NCBI RefSeq assembly: GCF_014842075.1
Contig: NZ_JACYVA010000001.1
Span: 62,001-126,000, forward strand
Source: Sphingomonas sp. CFBP 13720
Lineage (GTDB): Bacteria > Pseudomonadota > Alphaproteobacteria > Sphingomonadales > Sphingomonadaceae
DNA length: 64,000 nt
Direction: 5' to 3'
Shown: one piece after another, positions 38,240 through 48,004 of the stretch
How positions within the stretch are numbered: position 1 is the stretch's first letter
Layout of the letters: the number at the start of each line of letters is the position of its first letter
Program-made: the position numbers and the translations under genes
Notes under the pieces: generated by a model
The model's input: only the letters and a program-made list of their open reading frames with translations
The model's database searches: none
What the model was told of the DNA's origin: nothing

Positions 38240-39010
38240 CTATTCCCCGTCGGGCTTCGCCATGTTCGTATGCATCTTCGCCAACACACTGTCGGGCGTG
38301 ATATGGCTGATTGCGGCCTGAATCTTGTTCTTGGCACCCGATACGACATGCGGCGAACCAGCCATGACCGCATCCCAGCCGTTGCGCGCGGTCTTTGCCG
38401 GGTCTTCCTTCGAATCATCCTTCCCGACCGGCGTATCGAGCATGCCGGCGCGCGCGAAGAATGGCGTGTCGGTCGGCCCCGGCATCAGGACGGTGATCGT
38501 CACGCCGCTATCCTTCAGTTCCTCGCGCAGCGCATAGGCGAAGCTGTCGAGATAGGCCTTGGTCGCGTTGTACACCGCCTGATAGCTGCCGGGGATCAGC
38601 CCGGCGATCGATCCGGTGATCAGGATACGCCCCTCACCCCGCGCGGCCATGTCGCGCGCGGCCTTCTGCAACAGATAGGTCGTGCCGGTGACGTTGGTGT
38701 CGATCACCCGCCGCCACGCTGCGACATCCTGTTCGATGAAGGCGTGTCCCAGTCCCCGCCCGGCGTTCGCGATCAGCAAGTCGATCGGACGTCCAGCGAC
38801 CTCGGCGAGCAGCCGGTCGTTACCGTTAAAGGTCGACAGATCGGCTTCAACCGCGCGTACCGCCCCTGCCCCGAAATCATCCGCAGCGGCAGTAATCTGA
38901 GGTTCGTCGGCGACGACGATCAGGTCATACCCTTCCGCGCCAGCGATTTTCGCCAGCTCATAGCCAATGCCGGTCGACGCGCCGGTGATGACCGCCAGTT
39001 TGTTCGCCAT
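38240..39010 (-). CDS. Short-chain dehydrogenase/reductase
   Basis: A 256-residue classical SDR. The cofactor motif is TGASTGIGYELAK (TGxxxGxG, about residues 9-16), with NAG in LLIANAGRG and the catalytic Ser and YxxxK in SGSIAG-like and YNATKAYLDSF segments (ITGSIAGL; Tyr near residue 152). The substrate is unknown. ATG at 39010 is chosen because GGGAG lies seven bases upstream; the preceding alcohol dehydrogenase ends three bases before it. It is the last gene of a three-gene unit with the SRPBCC protein and zinc alcohol dehydrogenase. Confidence 0.9.
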   Translation of the reverse strand: MANKLAVITGASTGIGYELAKIAGAEGYDLIVVADEPQITAAADDFGAGAVRAVEADLSTFNGNDRLLAEVAGRPIDLLIANAGRGLGHAFIEQDVAAWRRVIDTNVTGTTYLLQKAARDMAARGEGRILITGSIAGLIPGSYQAVYNATKAYLDSFAYALREELKDSGVTITVLMPGPTDTPFFARAGMLDTPVGKDDSKEDPAKTARNGWDAVMAGSPHVVSGAKNKIQAAISHITPDSVLAKMHTNMAKPDGE

Positions 39011-39012
39011 CG

Positions 39013-40200
39013 TCACGCTCCCTTGGCCCAGTCGGGTTTCAGCACCACTTTGGTGCAGCTGTTCTGCTCGTCATGGAATTTTCGGTAGCCTTCCGGCGCA
39101 TCTTCCAATGCCATCCGATCGGAAATCATGAAGGTCGTGTCGATCTTGTCCTCCATGATCGCGGTCAGCAGCGCGGGAAGATATCGCTGCACATGGGTCT
39201 GTCCGGTCTTGAGCGTCAGCCCTTTTTCCATCAGCGCGCCGAACGGGAACTTGTCGATCACCCCGCCATAGACGCCGGGCACCGATACGCGTCCGCCTTT
39301 CCGGCATGCCACGATCGCCTGCCGCAGCGCATGTGGACGATCGGTGCCAAGGAAGGTCGACGCCTTGATCTGATCGACGATATTGTCGACGAACAGCCCG
39401 TGGCTCTCCAGCCCGACGCTGTCGATCACGGCATCGGGCCCGATCCCGCCGGTCATCGTCATCAGCGCGTCGTAGATGTCGGTTTCCTCGAAATTGAGGA
39501 CTTCCGCACCTAGCCCCTTGGCCAGCGACAGCCGGTGGGGGAAGTGATCGATCGCGATCACCCGGTGCGCGCCCATCAGCAGGGCCGACTGGATAGCGAA
39601 CAGCCCGACCGGACCGCAGCCCCAAACCGCGACGATGTCGCCGTCCTCAATGTCGGCGTTTTCCGCCGCCATCCATCCGGTGGGCAGAATGTCGGACAGG
39701 AACAGTACCTTGTCGTCGTCGACCTCATCGGGGATCACGATCGGGCCGACGTCGCTGAACGGCACACGGACATATTCCGCCTGTCCGCCGGGATATCCGC
39801 CGGTCATGTGGCTGTATCCGAACAGACCGGGCGCGACCTGACCCCACAGCGTCTGTGCGATATCCTGATTGTCCGCCGGATTGCCGTTGTCGCAGCCCGA
39901 ATATTGCTGCTTCGAACAATGGTAGCAACCGCCGCACGCGATGACGAACGGGACGACGACGCGCTGCCCCTTCCTCAGCGTCGACTTCGGGCCGGTTTCG
40001 ACCACTTCGCCCATGAATTCATGGCCGAGAATATCGCCGGCCTGCATGGTCGGAATATAGCCGTCATACAGGTGCAGGTCGGAACCGCAGATCGCGGTCG
40101 ACGTGATCTTGATGATCGCGTCACGCGGGTTGATGATTTCGGGGTCGGGAACGCTGTCAACGCGGACGTCGTGCTTTCCGTGCCAGGTAAGTGCGCGCAT
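39013..40200 (-). CDS. Zinc-dependent alcohol dehydrogenase
   Basis: A 395-residue medium-chain dehydrogenase. The catalytic zinc site is in [12 protein letters not shown] and GHEFMGEV (about residues 38-70), the structural zinc lobe in [15 protein letters not shown], and the nucleotide-binding Rossmann motif in [15 protein letters not shown] (about residue 195). Length and the lobe resemble glutathione-dependent formaldehyde dehydrogenase relatives. AAGGAAG precedes the ATG at good distance. Its grouping with an SRPBCC protein and an SDR, plus a possible stress promoter, suggests a role in aldehyde detoxification or general stress. Confidence 0.9.
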   Translation of the reverse strand: MRALTWHGKHDVRVDSVPDPEIINPRDAIIKITSTAICGSDLHLYDGYIPTMQAGDILGHEFMGEVVETGPKSTLRKGQRVVVPFVIACGGCYHCSKQQYSGCDNGNPADNQDIAQTLWGQVAPGLFGYSHMTGGYPGGQAEYVRVPFSDVGPIVIPDEVDDDKVLFLSDILPTGWMAAENADIEDGDIVAVWGCGPVGLFAIQSALLMGAHRVIAIDHFPHRLSLAKGLGAEVLNFEETDIYDALMTMTGGIGPDAVIDSVGLESHGLFVDNIVDQIKASTFLGTDRPHALRQAIVACRKGGRVSVPGVYGGVIDKFPFGALMEKGLTLKTGQTHVQRYLPALLTAIMEDKIDTTFMISDRMALEDAPEGYRKFHDEQNSCTKVVLKPDWAKGA

Positions 40201-40212
40201 CGTCGGCTTCCT

Positions 40213-40785
40213 TTACGATTTCGGTTCGCGGTTGGGCGGCGTGGTGGTGGCGATCTCGCCGGTTTCCATCAGCTGCTTGAAACGGCGCAGATCGCGTCGT
40301 GCCTCGATCGCCGGTTCTTTCTGCGTCACCTTGGCGATCACCTTGCCGACGATCCCAGCGGGCGGCGAATAGGCGATTACGGCGGTCACGACCGTCCCGC
40401 GACCCGGCGCGGCGTCGGCGAATGACACCTGTCCGCTATTGGCCACGTCGCTGTTCTCTGCCTTCCAGCCAATGCGTTCGCCATCGACGTCCTCGGTAAC
40501 GACGGCGTCCCATTCATAGTCGCCGTTCGGACCGGCGACGGTCCAATGCGACCGGTTGCGGTCGAGAACGTCGATCGACCGGATATTATGCATGAACGTC
40601 GCAAGGTTCGCGAAATCCCTCCAATAAGCATAGAGTTCGTGACGCGGACGATTGATCGTCACGGCCACGCCCGACACCGACGATTCGCCGTTCGGGGCGG
40701 CTTCGGCGCGTTCGCTCTTGTCTTTCGATGTGAAGGCAGGCGAATCGTCGCGGACGATATCACCGGGCAGCGTGGGTTCGGCCAT
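40213..40785 (-). CDS. SRPBCC/cyclase-dehydrase-like protein
   Basis: A 190-residue protein with a disordered, charged N terminus (about residues 1-38) followed by one START/SRPBCC domain (VAVTINRPRHELYAYWRDFANLATFM through the C-terminal helix VIAKVTQKEPAIEARRDL). The family has a deep ligand pocket; related proteins are often stress-induced in alphaproteobacteria. A good ribosome site (GGGAG, five bases before the ATG) is present. It is the first gene of the unit with the alcohol dehydrogenase and the SDR. Confidence 0.85.
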   Translation of the reverse strand: MAEPTLPGDIVRDDSPAFTSKDKSERAEAAPNGESSVSGVAVTINRPRHELYAYWRDFANLATFMHNIRSIDVLDRNRSHWTVAGPNGDYEWDAVVTEDVDGERIGWKAENSDVANSGQVSFADAAPGRGTVVTAVIAYSPPAGIVGKVIAKVTQKEPAIEARRDLRRFKQLMETGEIATTTPPNREPKS

Positions 40786-40873
40786 CGTGGCTCCCTTCCG
40801 GTCGGCTCCTGCCAACCATTTGATCTGCATCATGTTTCTGGCGAGTTCGCACTTGTTTCGCCATGTCGTTGCC

Positions 40874-40898
40874 AACCGCCGGCTCGATTCGCCGTTCC
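40874..40898 (-). promoter_or_regulatory. Candidate EcfG (general stress) promoter for the SRPBCC-ADH-SDR unit
   Basis: On the minus strand GGAAC (40898-40894) is followed after exactly 16 bases by GGTT (40877-40874). The known alphaproteobacterial EcfG consensus is GGAAC-N16/17-CGTT, so only one base of the -10 half differs. The predicted leader is about 80 bases before the ATG at 40785. This is a motif match in a short intergenic space, not proof. Confidence 0.5.
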
Positions 40899-40968
40899 AT
40901 GCCCACGCGAATATTTGCCGTGGAGCGTCCGCATTTGCAGACGAAGCGCTTGGCGCTATGCGGGCGAC

Positions 40969-42408
40969 ATGCATGGTGCCCCGCTCACGCTTCACAACTC
41001 GCTGACCCGCAGCCTTCAGCCGTTCGCGCCGGTCGACCCGGACAAGGGCGTGCGGATGTATTCGTGCGGGCCGACCGTCTATAATTACGCACACATTGGT
41101 AATCTGCGTGCCTATGTGTTCGTCGATACGCTCAGCCGGGTCCTGCGGTGGAAGGGCTATCCACTCACCCATGTCATCAACATCACCGATGTCGGGCATT
41201 TGACGTCCGACGCCGATGCCGGCGACGACAAGATGGAAGCCGCCGCGAAGGCGCGCGCGCAGTCGATCTGGGACGTTGCGGCGCACTACACGGCGGCGTT
41301 CAAATCCAACCTGCGCGACCTGAACATCGACGATCCCACCCGCTGGTCGGTGGCCACCGACCATATCGCCGAAATGGTCGCCTTTGCCGAACGCATCGCG
41401 CCAGAACACTGCTACGAACTGGACAGCGGGCTGTATTTCGACAGCACGACCGTGCCCGATTACGGCGCGCTGGCGGGCGGGCACGACGATGCAGGCGAAG
41501 GACGGATCGATCCGGTCGCGGGCAAGCGCCACCCGCAGGACTTCGCGATTTGGCGCAAGACGCCGCCGGGTGAGACGCGCCAGATGGAATGGGACTCGCC
41601 ATGGGGTCGCGGCGCGCCTGGCTGGCATCTCGAATGCTCGGTGATGAGCCTGCAATATCTGGGCGCGCCGTTCGATATTCATACCGGCGGGATCGATCAC
41701 CGCGAAATCCACCACCCGAACGAGATCGCCCAGAATCAGGCCTATTGCGGGTGCAGCGATACCGGCGCGCGCTTCTGGCTGCACAACAACTTCCTTGTCG
41801 ACCGGGCGGGCAAGATGTCGAAGTCGAAGGGCGGCTTCACTACGCTGCGGACGCTGACCGACGCCGGCGTCCATCCGCTGGCATACCGGCTGATGTGCCT
41901 GTCCGCGCAATATCGTTCGGAGCTGGAGTTTTCCGCCGACAATCTGCTGGCGGCGCTGACCCGCCTGAAGCGGCTGGTGATGACCGTCGCGGCGCTGCGG
42001 GCGCGATCCGCCGGGGACGGCGATGCGACGAAGGCGGCAGCGTATCGCGAGCGACTGGACGCGGCAGTGGCCGACGACCTGAATACGCCGCGCGCCTTGC
42101 CGGTACTCGACGAACTGCTGGCGGACAAGAAGCTGACACCGGCCGACCGGATCGCCGCGCTGGCCGATTTCGACGCGGTGCTGGGACTGCGGCTCGGAAC
42201 GATCGACCGCGCGGCGTTGCGCGTGCGTCCAGCCGAAGCCTCGATTACCGCCGAGACGATCGAGGCTCGGCTGACGGAGCGGAAGGCGGCCCGCGCTGCA
42301 AAGGATTTCGCACGCAGCGATGCGATCCGCGACGATCTGGCCGCTGCCGGAGTCGAGGTCATGGACGGCGATCCGATCGGCTGGGACTGGCGATCGACCA
42401 TCGGCTAA
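40969..42408 (+). CDS. cysS: Cysteine--tRNA ligase
   Basis: A 479-residue class I synthetase. The first zinc ligand and HIGH-type motif are in MYSCGPTVYNYAHIGNLRAYV (about residues 24-44), the further zinc ligands in WHLECSVMS and DIHTGGIDHREIHHPNE, and KMSKS in AGKMSKSKGGF (near residue 285). A C-terminal DALR-like helical domain follows. The ATG at 40969 is the only one that fits the usual start. It diverges from the SRPBCC gene over 183 bases. Confidence 0.97.
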   Translation: MHGAPLTLHNSLTRSLQPFAPVDPDKGVRMYSCGPTVYNYAHIGNLRAYVFVDTLSRVLRWKGYPLTHVINITDVGHLTSDADAGDDKMEAAAKARAQSIWDVAAHYTAAFKSNLRDLNIDDPTRWSVATDHIAEMVAFAERIAPEHCYELDSGLYFDSTTVPDYGALAGGHDDAGEGRIDPVAGKRHPQDFAIWRKTPPGETRQMEWDSPWGRGAPGWHLECSVMSLQYLGAPFDIHTGGIDHREIHHPNEIAQNQAYCGCSDTGARFWLHNNFLVDRAGKMSKSKGGFTTLRTLTDAGVHPLAYRLMCLSAQYRSELEFSADNLLAALTRLKRLVMTVAALRARSAGDGDATKAAAYRERLDAAVADDLNTPRALPVLDELLADKKLTPADRIAALADFDAVLGLRLGTIDRAALRVRPAEASITAETIEARLTERKAARAAKDFARSDAIRDDLAAAGVEVMDGDPIGWDWRSTIG

Positions 42409-42466
42409 CCCCTTGCACCGCCCCGCCCGGCATCTCATACCGCGATGCGAATCATCGGGGGACGAT

Positions 42467-42910
42467 ATGCGCGGAATGGTACTGGGGGTCGATCGCGACG
42501 GGCGCGAAGGGCGGATTACCGGCGACGATGGACAGCGTTACTGGTTCCAGCCCGACGACTGGAGCGACCGCACCGGTCCGTCCGTCGGCGCGCAGGTCGA
42601 TTTCGAGGTATCGAACGGACGTGCGCTGCGCATCTATCACGTGCCCGGCACCGTCGCGCCCGTTCCCGCACCGGTCGCATCGGAACGCCGACGGCCTCGG
42701 AAGGACAAGGTAGCGGCCGCGCTGCTGGCGTTCTTCCTCGGCGTGCTCGGCATTCATCGTTTCTATCTTGGCCGTACCGGATCGGGCATCGTCATGCTGC
42801 TGCTGACCTGTACGGTCGTCGGCATGCTCGTCACCGGCATCTGGGCGCTGGTCGACTTCGTCCGCTATCTCGTGATGGATGAGGACGATTTTCACCGCCG
42901 CTACGGCTGA
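42467..42910 (+). CDS. TM2-domain membrane protein with an N-terminal cold-shock-like region
   Basis: A 147-residue protein. The first 60 residues ([32 protein letters not shown]) resemble a small OB-fold region of cold-shock type. A basic linker (ERRRPRKDK) leads to a TM2 domain (about residues 85-147): [29 protein letters not shown] and a second helix ending [19 protein letters not shown] precedes the ATG. TM2 proteins are widespread but poorly understood. It lies between cysS and the DAHP synthase without overlap. Confidence 0.85.
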   Translation: MRGMVLGVDRDGREGRITGDDGQRYWFQPDDWSDRTGPSVGAQVDFEVSNGRALRIYHVPGTVAPVPAPVASERRRPRKDKVAAALLAFFLGVLGIHRFYLGRTGSGIVMLLLTCTVVGMLVTGIWALVDFVRYLVMDEDDFHRRYG

Positions 42911-43005
42911 CCGGTCCATACGATCATCGGCAAACCTTTACTTCATTGCGTGAAGCAACGGTTTCGCGCATGGGAATTGCCCGTATCGACTGGATGGAAA
43001 CGATC

Positions 43006-44379
43006 ATGGCCGCCAATTGGGCCCCCGACAGCTGGACCGCCGCCGAAGCCCGGCAGCTGCCGACCTATCCCGACCGCGAGGCGCTGGTCGCCGCCACGGA
43101 TCAGTTGGCAGGCTATCCGCCGCTGGTGTTCGCCGGCGAAGCGCGCAACCTGACCGCCGATCTGGCGCAGGTGGCGGAGGGAAAGGCGTTCCTGTTGCAG
43201 GGCGGCGACTGCGCCGAAAGCTTCGCCGAATTTCACCCGAACAACATTCGCGACACGTTCCGCGTGATCCTGCAAATGGCGGTGGTGCTGACGTTTGCGT
43301 CGAAGCTGCCGACCGTGAAGGTGGGCCGCATGGCGGGTCAGTTCGCCAAGCCGCGCTCGACCGATACCGAAGTGATCGGTGGCGTCGAACTGCCGAGCTA
43401 TCGCGGCGACAACATCAACGACATCGCCTTCACGCCCGAAGGCCGCGTGCCGGATCCGCAGCGGATGATCCGCAGCTATTCGCAGGCGGCGGCGACGCTC
43501 AACCTGCTGCGCGCCTTCGCGACCGGGGGCTATGCGAACCTGCATCAGGTCCATCGCTGGACGCACGACTTCATGGGTCGAAGCCCGTGGGCCAAGAAAT
43601 ATGCCGACGTCGCCGACCGGATCGGTGAGGCGCTCGACTTCATGGCGGCGTGCGGGATCGATGCCGACAGCGTGCCGCAGTTGAAGTCGACCAGCTTCTA
43701 TACCAGCCACGAAGCGTTGCTGCTGCCGTACGAACAGGCGATGACGCGGCAGGATTCGTTGACCGGCGACTGGTACGACACGTCGGCCCATTTTCTGTGG
43801 ATCGGCGACCGCACGCGGTTCGATGGATCGGCGCATGTCGAATTCCTGCGCGGAATCGGCAACCCGATCGGCATCAAATGCGGTCCCACGCTGGAACCGG
43901 ACGCGCTGTTGCGGATGCTCGATACGCTCAATCCGGCGCGCGTGCCGGGGCGGATGACGCTCATCACCCGCTATGGCCATGACAAGATCGAAGCGGGCCT
44001 GCCGAAGCTGGTTCGAGCCGTGCTGCGCGAAGGACATCCAGTGGTGTGGTCGTGCGATCCGATGCATGGCAACACGATCAAGGCGACCACCGGCTACAAG
44101 ACGCGACCGTTCGACCGCATCCTTGCCGAAGTGCGCGGCTTCTTCGCGGTCCATCGTGCCGAAGGCAGCCATGCCGGCGGCATCCACGCGGAAATGACCG
44201 GGCAGAACGTCACCGAATGCACCGGCGGCGCGATCGCAGTGACCGAACAGAGCCTTGCCGATCGCTATCACACGCATTGCGATCCCCGGTTGAATGCCGG
44301 GCAGAGCCTCGAACTCGCGTTCCTGCTTGCGGAAATGCTGAACACCGAGATGGCGGAACGGCGGCGGGTCGCGGCGTAG
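43006..44379 (+). CDS. Class II 3-deoxy-7-phosphoheptulonate synthase
   Basis: A 457-residue plant-type (AroAII) enzyme performing the first step of the shikimate pathway: condensation of phosphoenolpyruvate with erythrose 4-phosphate. Motifs are [14 protein letters not shown] (metal-binding Cys), [24 protein letters not shown], the [13 protein letters not shown] segment and [10 protein letters not shown] (metal His). GGAAA lies six bases before the ATG at 43006; in-frame ATGs further upstream (42994, 42970) are less well placed. Regulation by aromatic amino acids is likely in the family but not visible here. Confidence 0.95.
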   Translation: MAANWAPDSWTAAEARQLPTYPDREALVAATDQLAGYPPLVFAGEARNLTADLAQVAEGKAFLLQGGDCAESFAEFHPNNIRDTFRVILQMAVVLTFASKLPTVKVGRMAGQFAKPRSTDTEVIGGVELPSYRGDNINDIAFTPEGRVPDPQRMIRSYSQAAATLNLLRAFATGGYANLHQVHRWTHDFMGRSPWAKKYADVADRIGEALDFMAACGIDADSVPQLKSTSFYTSHEALLLPYEQAMTRQDSLTGDWYDTSAHFLWIGDRTRFDGSAHVEFLRGIGNPIGIKCGPTLEPDALLRMLDTLNPARVPGRMTLITRYGHDKIEAGLPKLVRAVLREGHPVVWSCDPMHGNTIKATTGYKTRPFDRILAEVRGFFAVHRAEGSHAGGIHAEMTGQNVTECTGGAIAVTEQSLADRYHTHCDPRLNAGQSLELAFLLAEMLNTEMAERRRVAA

Positions 44380-44420
44380 GGACTGCCCTACGTCCCTACC
44401 CGCACCATCCGATATAAAGT

Positions 44421-44486
44421 CGTCACCCCGGCGAAAGCTGGGGCCTCCCTGATGTGGCCACAGCGCCTTCTCAGGGAAGCCCCCAG
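44421..44486. repeat. REP-like palindromic element (sphingomonad GGGGTC type), degenerate
   Basis: The segment starts CGTCACCCCGGCGAAAGCTG (44421-44440), the wording of an interspersed repeat I recall as common in sphingomonad genomes. An internal inverted repeat pairs CTGGGGCCTCCCTGA (44438-44452) with TCAGGGAAGCCCCCAG (44471-44486). The expected second outer arm is missing or decayed. It lies between the convergent DAHP synthase and ccm genes, where such elements usually sit and may serve as terminators. Confidence 0.6.
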
Positions 44487-44518
44487 CCTAGCCGCAGCGA
44501 CCGCCTTTCGCGGTTCGC

Positions 44519-45157
44519 CTAACGCGGACGACCCTGCATCGCCAGCAGGCGGTCCAGCAACACCAGCCGGATGGCGAGGTCTTCACGGTACGACGCATCG
44601 CGCCGGGTTCGCTTCAATGCCGCCAGCCACGCGCGGCGTGCGCCGGGCAGGTCGCCGGTCTGCACGAGCGCCATGCCGTAATAGAAATACGGCCCCGGAT
44701 GATCGGGCGCCAGTTGCGCCCCCCGTCCGAACGCCAGTCGTGCGGCGGGCGACAGTACCTGTCCGCCGTCGTGCGCAAGGATCGCCGATCCCATCCGCGT
44801 CCACAGCCGTGCGCTGTTAGGCGCACCCTGCAACCCACCCATTACCGCGTTCGCCGCCGAACCGGTCGCCCCTGCCCGCGCCAGTCCGTCCGCTGCGACG
44901 GCATAGGCATAGTCGTAGGTGAAGCGGCCCCAGATCGCATCGCGCAGGTCGTCGGCCGCGATATCGTCTGGCTGGCGCAGCCGCACCGGCTCGCGGGAAA
45001 CGCCCGAAAGACCCGGCCGCCCCTGCCATGCATAGCCAGCACCCGCCAGCATCAGCGCCGCACCGACGAAGGTCCATAAAGGTCGCGCCACCCGCATCAG
45101 GGCAAGGAAGCCGAACGTCGCGGCCCCGATCAGCGCCAGTATCAACCACCCGTTCAT
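44519..45157 (-). CDS. TPR-type cytochrome c biogenesis protein (CcmI/CycH-like)
   Basis: A 212-residue protein with two N-terminal membrane helices (about residues 3-18 and 26-42) followed by a TPR-rich soluble part (AANAVMGGLQGAPNSARLWTRMGSAI, then PDHPGPYFYYGMALVQTGDLPGARRAW). In the Ccm system I pathway CcmI/CycH holds apocytochrome c ready for haem attachment. It is shorter than typical CcmI (about 400 residues), so the C-terminal part is reduced. ATG at 45157 overlaps the ccmH stop. It ends the ccm operon. Confidence 0.85.
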   Translation of the reverse strand: MNGWLILALIGAATFGFLALMRVARPLWTFVGAALMLAGAGYAWQGRPGLSGVSREPVRLRQPDDIAADDLRDAIWGRFTYDYAYAVAADGLARAGATGSAANAVMGGLQGAPNSARLWTRMGSAILAHDGGQVLSPAARLAFGRGAQLAPDHPGPYFYYGMALVQTGDLPGARRAWLAALKRTRRDASYREDLAIRLVLLDRLLAMQGRPR

Positions 45158-45555
45158 CGCCGCCTCCGCAAGCTGCGCGACGCCAGCCATCCACCGGTCA
45201 GCAGCAATGCGATCGGCGCCAGCCACAACGGCCACGTCGCCGCCGACATCGGCGGATCATAGCTGACATAATCGCCATAGCGGTCGATCAGCCAGTCGCG
45301 CACGGCGATCGGTCGGTCTCCCGCCGCGATCCGTTGCCGCACCAGTGCGCGCATGTCGGCCGCCATATCGGCATCGCTGTCGGCGATCGACTGCCCCTGA
45401 CAGACCAGACACCGCAGCGTTTCCATCAACGCCTTCGCCTCGCGCTCCCGCGCCGGATCGGTCAACTGGGTGTCGGCTAGTACCGGCGGCGGCATCGCGG
45501 ATTGCGCCAGCGCAGGACCGGCCAGCATCGTCAGTGCGAACAACGCCTGCCTCAT
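45154..45555 (-). CDS. ccmH: Cytochrome c maturation protein CcmH (CcmL)
   Basis: A 133-residue inner-membrane-anchored thioredoxin-like factor that reduces apocytochrome c or holds it for haem ligation. A signal sequence (MRQALFALTMLAGPALA) is followed by the CxxC active site in LRCLVCQGQSIADSDAD (near residue 49) and one C-terminal membrane helix (PLWLAPIALLLTGGWLA). Start and stop overlap ccmG and the TPR gene by ATGA. This is the short form, with the CcmI part in a separate gene. Confidence 0.94.
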   Translation of the reverse strand: MRQALFALTMLAGPALAQSAMPPPVLADTQLTDPAREREAKALMETLRCLVCQGQSIADSDADMAADMRALVRQRIAAGDRPIAVRDWLIDRYGDYVSYDPPMSAATWPLWLAPIALLLTGGWLASRSLRRRR

Positions 45556-46079
45556 CGCGCCTGCGCCAGTTCGTTCAACAGCAGCGCGACGTCGGTGTCC
45601 CGGATCGCACCGATATGCTGATAGGCGACACGGCCGCGACCGTCGATCACGAACGTCTCCGGCACGCCCGACGACCCGAGCGCAAGTTGTACGCCGCTCG
45701 CCCGGTCGTCACCGACCGAGGCATAGGGATCGCCATAGTCCTTCAGGAACCGTGCGATATCGTCGGGCGTGTCGCGAATGGCAATCGCGTCGATCGTCGC
45801 ACCCTGCGCCTTCAGCCGGGCGAGTTGCGGTGCTTCCGCCGCGCAGGGCACGCACCAGCTGCCGAACACGTTGAGCAGGCGCGGTTGACCTTGCCGGAAC
45901 GTGGACGTGGAAAGGCCGGGCTTGCCTGGAACCGCTGCCGTCAGCGTGAAGTCGGGCAGCGGCTTGCCGACCAGTCGCGACCGGACATGGGTGTCGGTCT
46001 CACGCGGCAACGCCCATGCGAACAGCGCGACGACCGCGACGAACGCCAGCAACGGCACCCACAGTAACCGCCGCGTCAC
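45552..46079 (-). CDS. ccmG: Thiol:disulfide interchange protein CcmG/DsbE
   Basis: A 175-residue membrane-tethered thioredoxin that keeps apocytochrome c thiols reduced. One N-terminal helix (LLWVPLLAFVAVVALFAWAL) is followed by the thioredoxin fold with WCVPCAAEAPQL (near residue 75) and the cis-proline region SSGVPETFVIDGRGRV. The start is a GTG at 46079 overlapping the ccmF stop (GTGA). The longer in-frame version from 46190 would lie inside ccmF. Confidence 0.95.
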   Translation of the reverse strand: MTRRLLWVPLLAFVAVVALFAWALPRETDTHVRSRLVGKPLPDFTLTAAVPGKPGLSTSTFRQGQPRLLNVFGSWCVPCAAEAPQLARLKAQGATIDAIAIRDTPDDIARFLKDYGDPYASVGDDRASGVQLALGSSGVPETFVIDGRGRVAYQHIGAIRDTDVALLLNELAQAR

Positions 46080-48004
46080 GCCCGCCAGCTCCGCCGCTCG
46101 CGCCGTACCCGTCCGATCAGCGACAGTAATCCGCCGAACGCCACCAGCGCCCCGCCCGCCCAGATCAACGTGACGAGCGGCTTCCACCACAGTCGTAACT
46201 GCCGTCGCCCTGCTGCATCGTCACGCCCCAGCACGACGTACAATTGCCCATCGATGAAGGTGGTGATCGCCGCCTCGCTCGTCTCGGTCGGCGGGTTGGC
46301 GAAGAAGCGCTGCTCGGGACGCAGCACGAACGGCATGTCGTCGCCGCGCGTCACGACCAGCCGACCCTGTACCGCCGACCAGTTCGTACCCACCACCGGC
46401 TTGATCCCGACGAAGCGGATCGCGAACGGCCCGACGCGATGTGTCTCGCCGGGGGCTGCCGCGACCAGTCGCTCGACGGTGAACGCGCTTTCCGACGCCA
46501 TGCCCGCCAAGCTGACGGCGATGCCCAGATGCGCGACGACCATGCCCCACGTGAACAGCGGCGTTCGCCACGGCGCTCGGCCGACGATCGGCAGCACACT
46601 GGCCACTGCCAGCCCCGCCGCCAGCGACAGGCCCGCGAGCGGCAACCAGCCGGCCTGCGTGAACGCTAGCAGTCCAACGAACGCCGTGATCGTCGCGACA
46701 CCGGGCGCAATCATCCGTCGCGCCACCGCCCCGCCCCGATCGCGCCGCCAGCGCAGCATCGGCCCGACCGCCATCGCCGCGACCAGCACCAGCGCGACCG
46801 GCCCGGCGGCCTTGTTGAAGAACGGCGGCCCGACCGAAAGCTGGACCCCCAACGCCTGCGCCACCAGCGGGTACAGCGTCCCGATCAGCACGATGCCGAG
46901 GATCACGGACAACAACAGATTGTTGAGCACCAGCCCGCCTTCGCGGCTGACCGGATCGAACAGCGTACCGGTCCGCACCGTATTCACCCGCAGCGCGAAC
47001 AACGCCAGCGCGCCACCAATGTACAGCACCAGCAGCGCGAGGATGAACGATCCGCGCGTGGGGTCGACAGCAAAGGCATGAACGCTGGTCAGGATGCCCG
47101 ACCGCACGAGGAACGTGCCGACCATCGACATGGAAAAGGCGACCACCGCCAGCATCATGGTCCACGCGCGCAATCCGTCGCGCGTCGCCAGCACCGTCAC
47201 CGAATGCAGCAGCGCCGTCGCGGCCAGCCATGGCATCAGCGATGCGTTCTCGACCGGGTCCCAGAACCACCAGCCGCCCCAGCCAAGCTCATAATAGGCC
47301 CAATAGCTTCCGGCGGTGATACCCAGCGTCAGAAACACCCACGCGCCCAGCACCCAAGGCCGCATCGCCCGCGCGAAATCGCGCCCGACATCGCGCGTCA
47401 CGAGCGCACCGACCGCGAACGAGAAGGCCACCGACAGTCCGACATAGCCGAGGTACAGCGTCGGCGGATGGAAGGCGAGACCGGGGTCCTGCAACAACGG
47501 GTTCAGCCCCAACCCGTCGGCAGGTGCCGGCGCGAGCCGCGCGAACGGATTGGAGGCGACCAGCAGGAACGCGTAGAATCCCAGCGCGATCGCGGCTTGT
47601 GCCGCCAGCGTCGCGACCTTCGTCGGTCCGGCCAGCGTACGTTCGAACGAAGCGATGCCGCCGCCGGCCAATGCCAGCACCGCGACCCATAACAGCATCG
47701 ACCCTTCGTGATTGCCCCACGCTGCCGCGACCTTGTACAGCATCGGCTTGGCCGAATGGCTGTTTTCGGCGACCAGCAACACCGACAGATCGGTGCGGGC
47801 GAACACGGCGACCAGCGCCGCGAATGACAGCCCTGCCAATGCCGCCTGCGCCACCGCGACCGGTCGCACCGCCGCCAGCAACTGCGCGACGACCGGCGGC
47901 GCGTCGGGGCGGTTCGCCCGCAACCCGATCGTCGCCATCGTCAGTTGCAGCAACGCCATCGCCGCCGCCAGCCACAGCGCGGCCAACCCCGCTTCTGCGA
48001 TCAT
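46076..48004 (-). CDS. ccmF: Haem lyase CcmF
   Basis: A 642-residue polytopic membrane protein that attaches haem to apocytochrome c. The haem-handling WWD motif is intact (ELGWGGWWFWDPVENASLMPW, split here as WGGWWFWDPVENAS near residue 240). Conserved segments NSHSAKPMLYKVAAAWGNHEGSMLLW and LVRSGILTSVHAFAVDP are present, with about 14 hydrophobic helices and a soluble periplasmic domain near the C terminus. It overlaps ccmE and ccmG. Confidence 0.96.
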   Translation of the reverse strand: MIAEAGLAALWLAAAMALLQLTMATIGLRANRPDAPPVVAQLLAAVRPVAVAQAALAGLSFAALVAVFARTDLSVLLVAENSHSAKPMLYKVAAAWGNHEGSMLLWVAVLALAGGGIASFERTLAGPTKVATLAAQAAIALGFYAFLLVASNPFARLAPAPADGLGLNPLLQDPGLAFHPPTLYLGYVGLSVAFSFAVGALVTRDVGRDFARAMRPWVLGAWVFLTLGITAGSYWAYYELGWGGWWFWDPVENASLMPWLAATALLHSVTVLATRDGLRAWTMMLAVVAFSMSMVGTFLVRSGILTSVHAFAVDPTRGSFILALLVLYIGGALALFALRVNTVRTGTLFDPVSREGGLVLNNLLLSVILGIVLIGTLYPLVAQALGVQLSVGPPFFNKAAGPVALVLVAAMAVGPMLRWRRDRGGAVARRMIAPGVATITAFVGLLAFTQAGWLPLAGLSLAAGLAVASVLPIVGRAPWRTPLFTWGMVVAHLGIAVSLAGMASESAFTVERLVAAAPGETHRVGPFAIRFVGIKPVVGTNWSAVQGRLVVTRGDDMPFVLRPEQRFFANPPTETSEAAITTFIDGQLYVVLGRDDAAGRRQLRLWWKPLVTLIWAGGALVAFGGLLSLIGRVRRERRSWRA

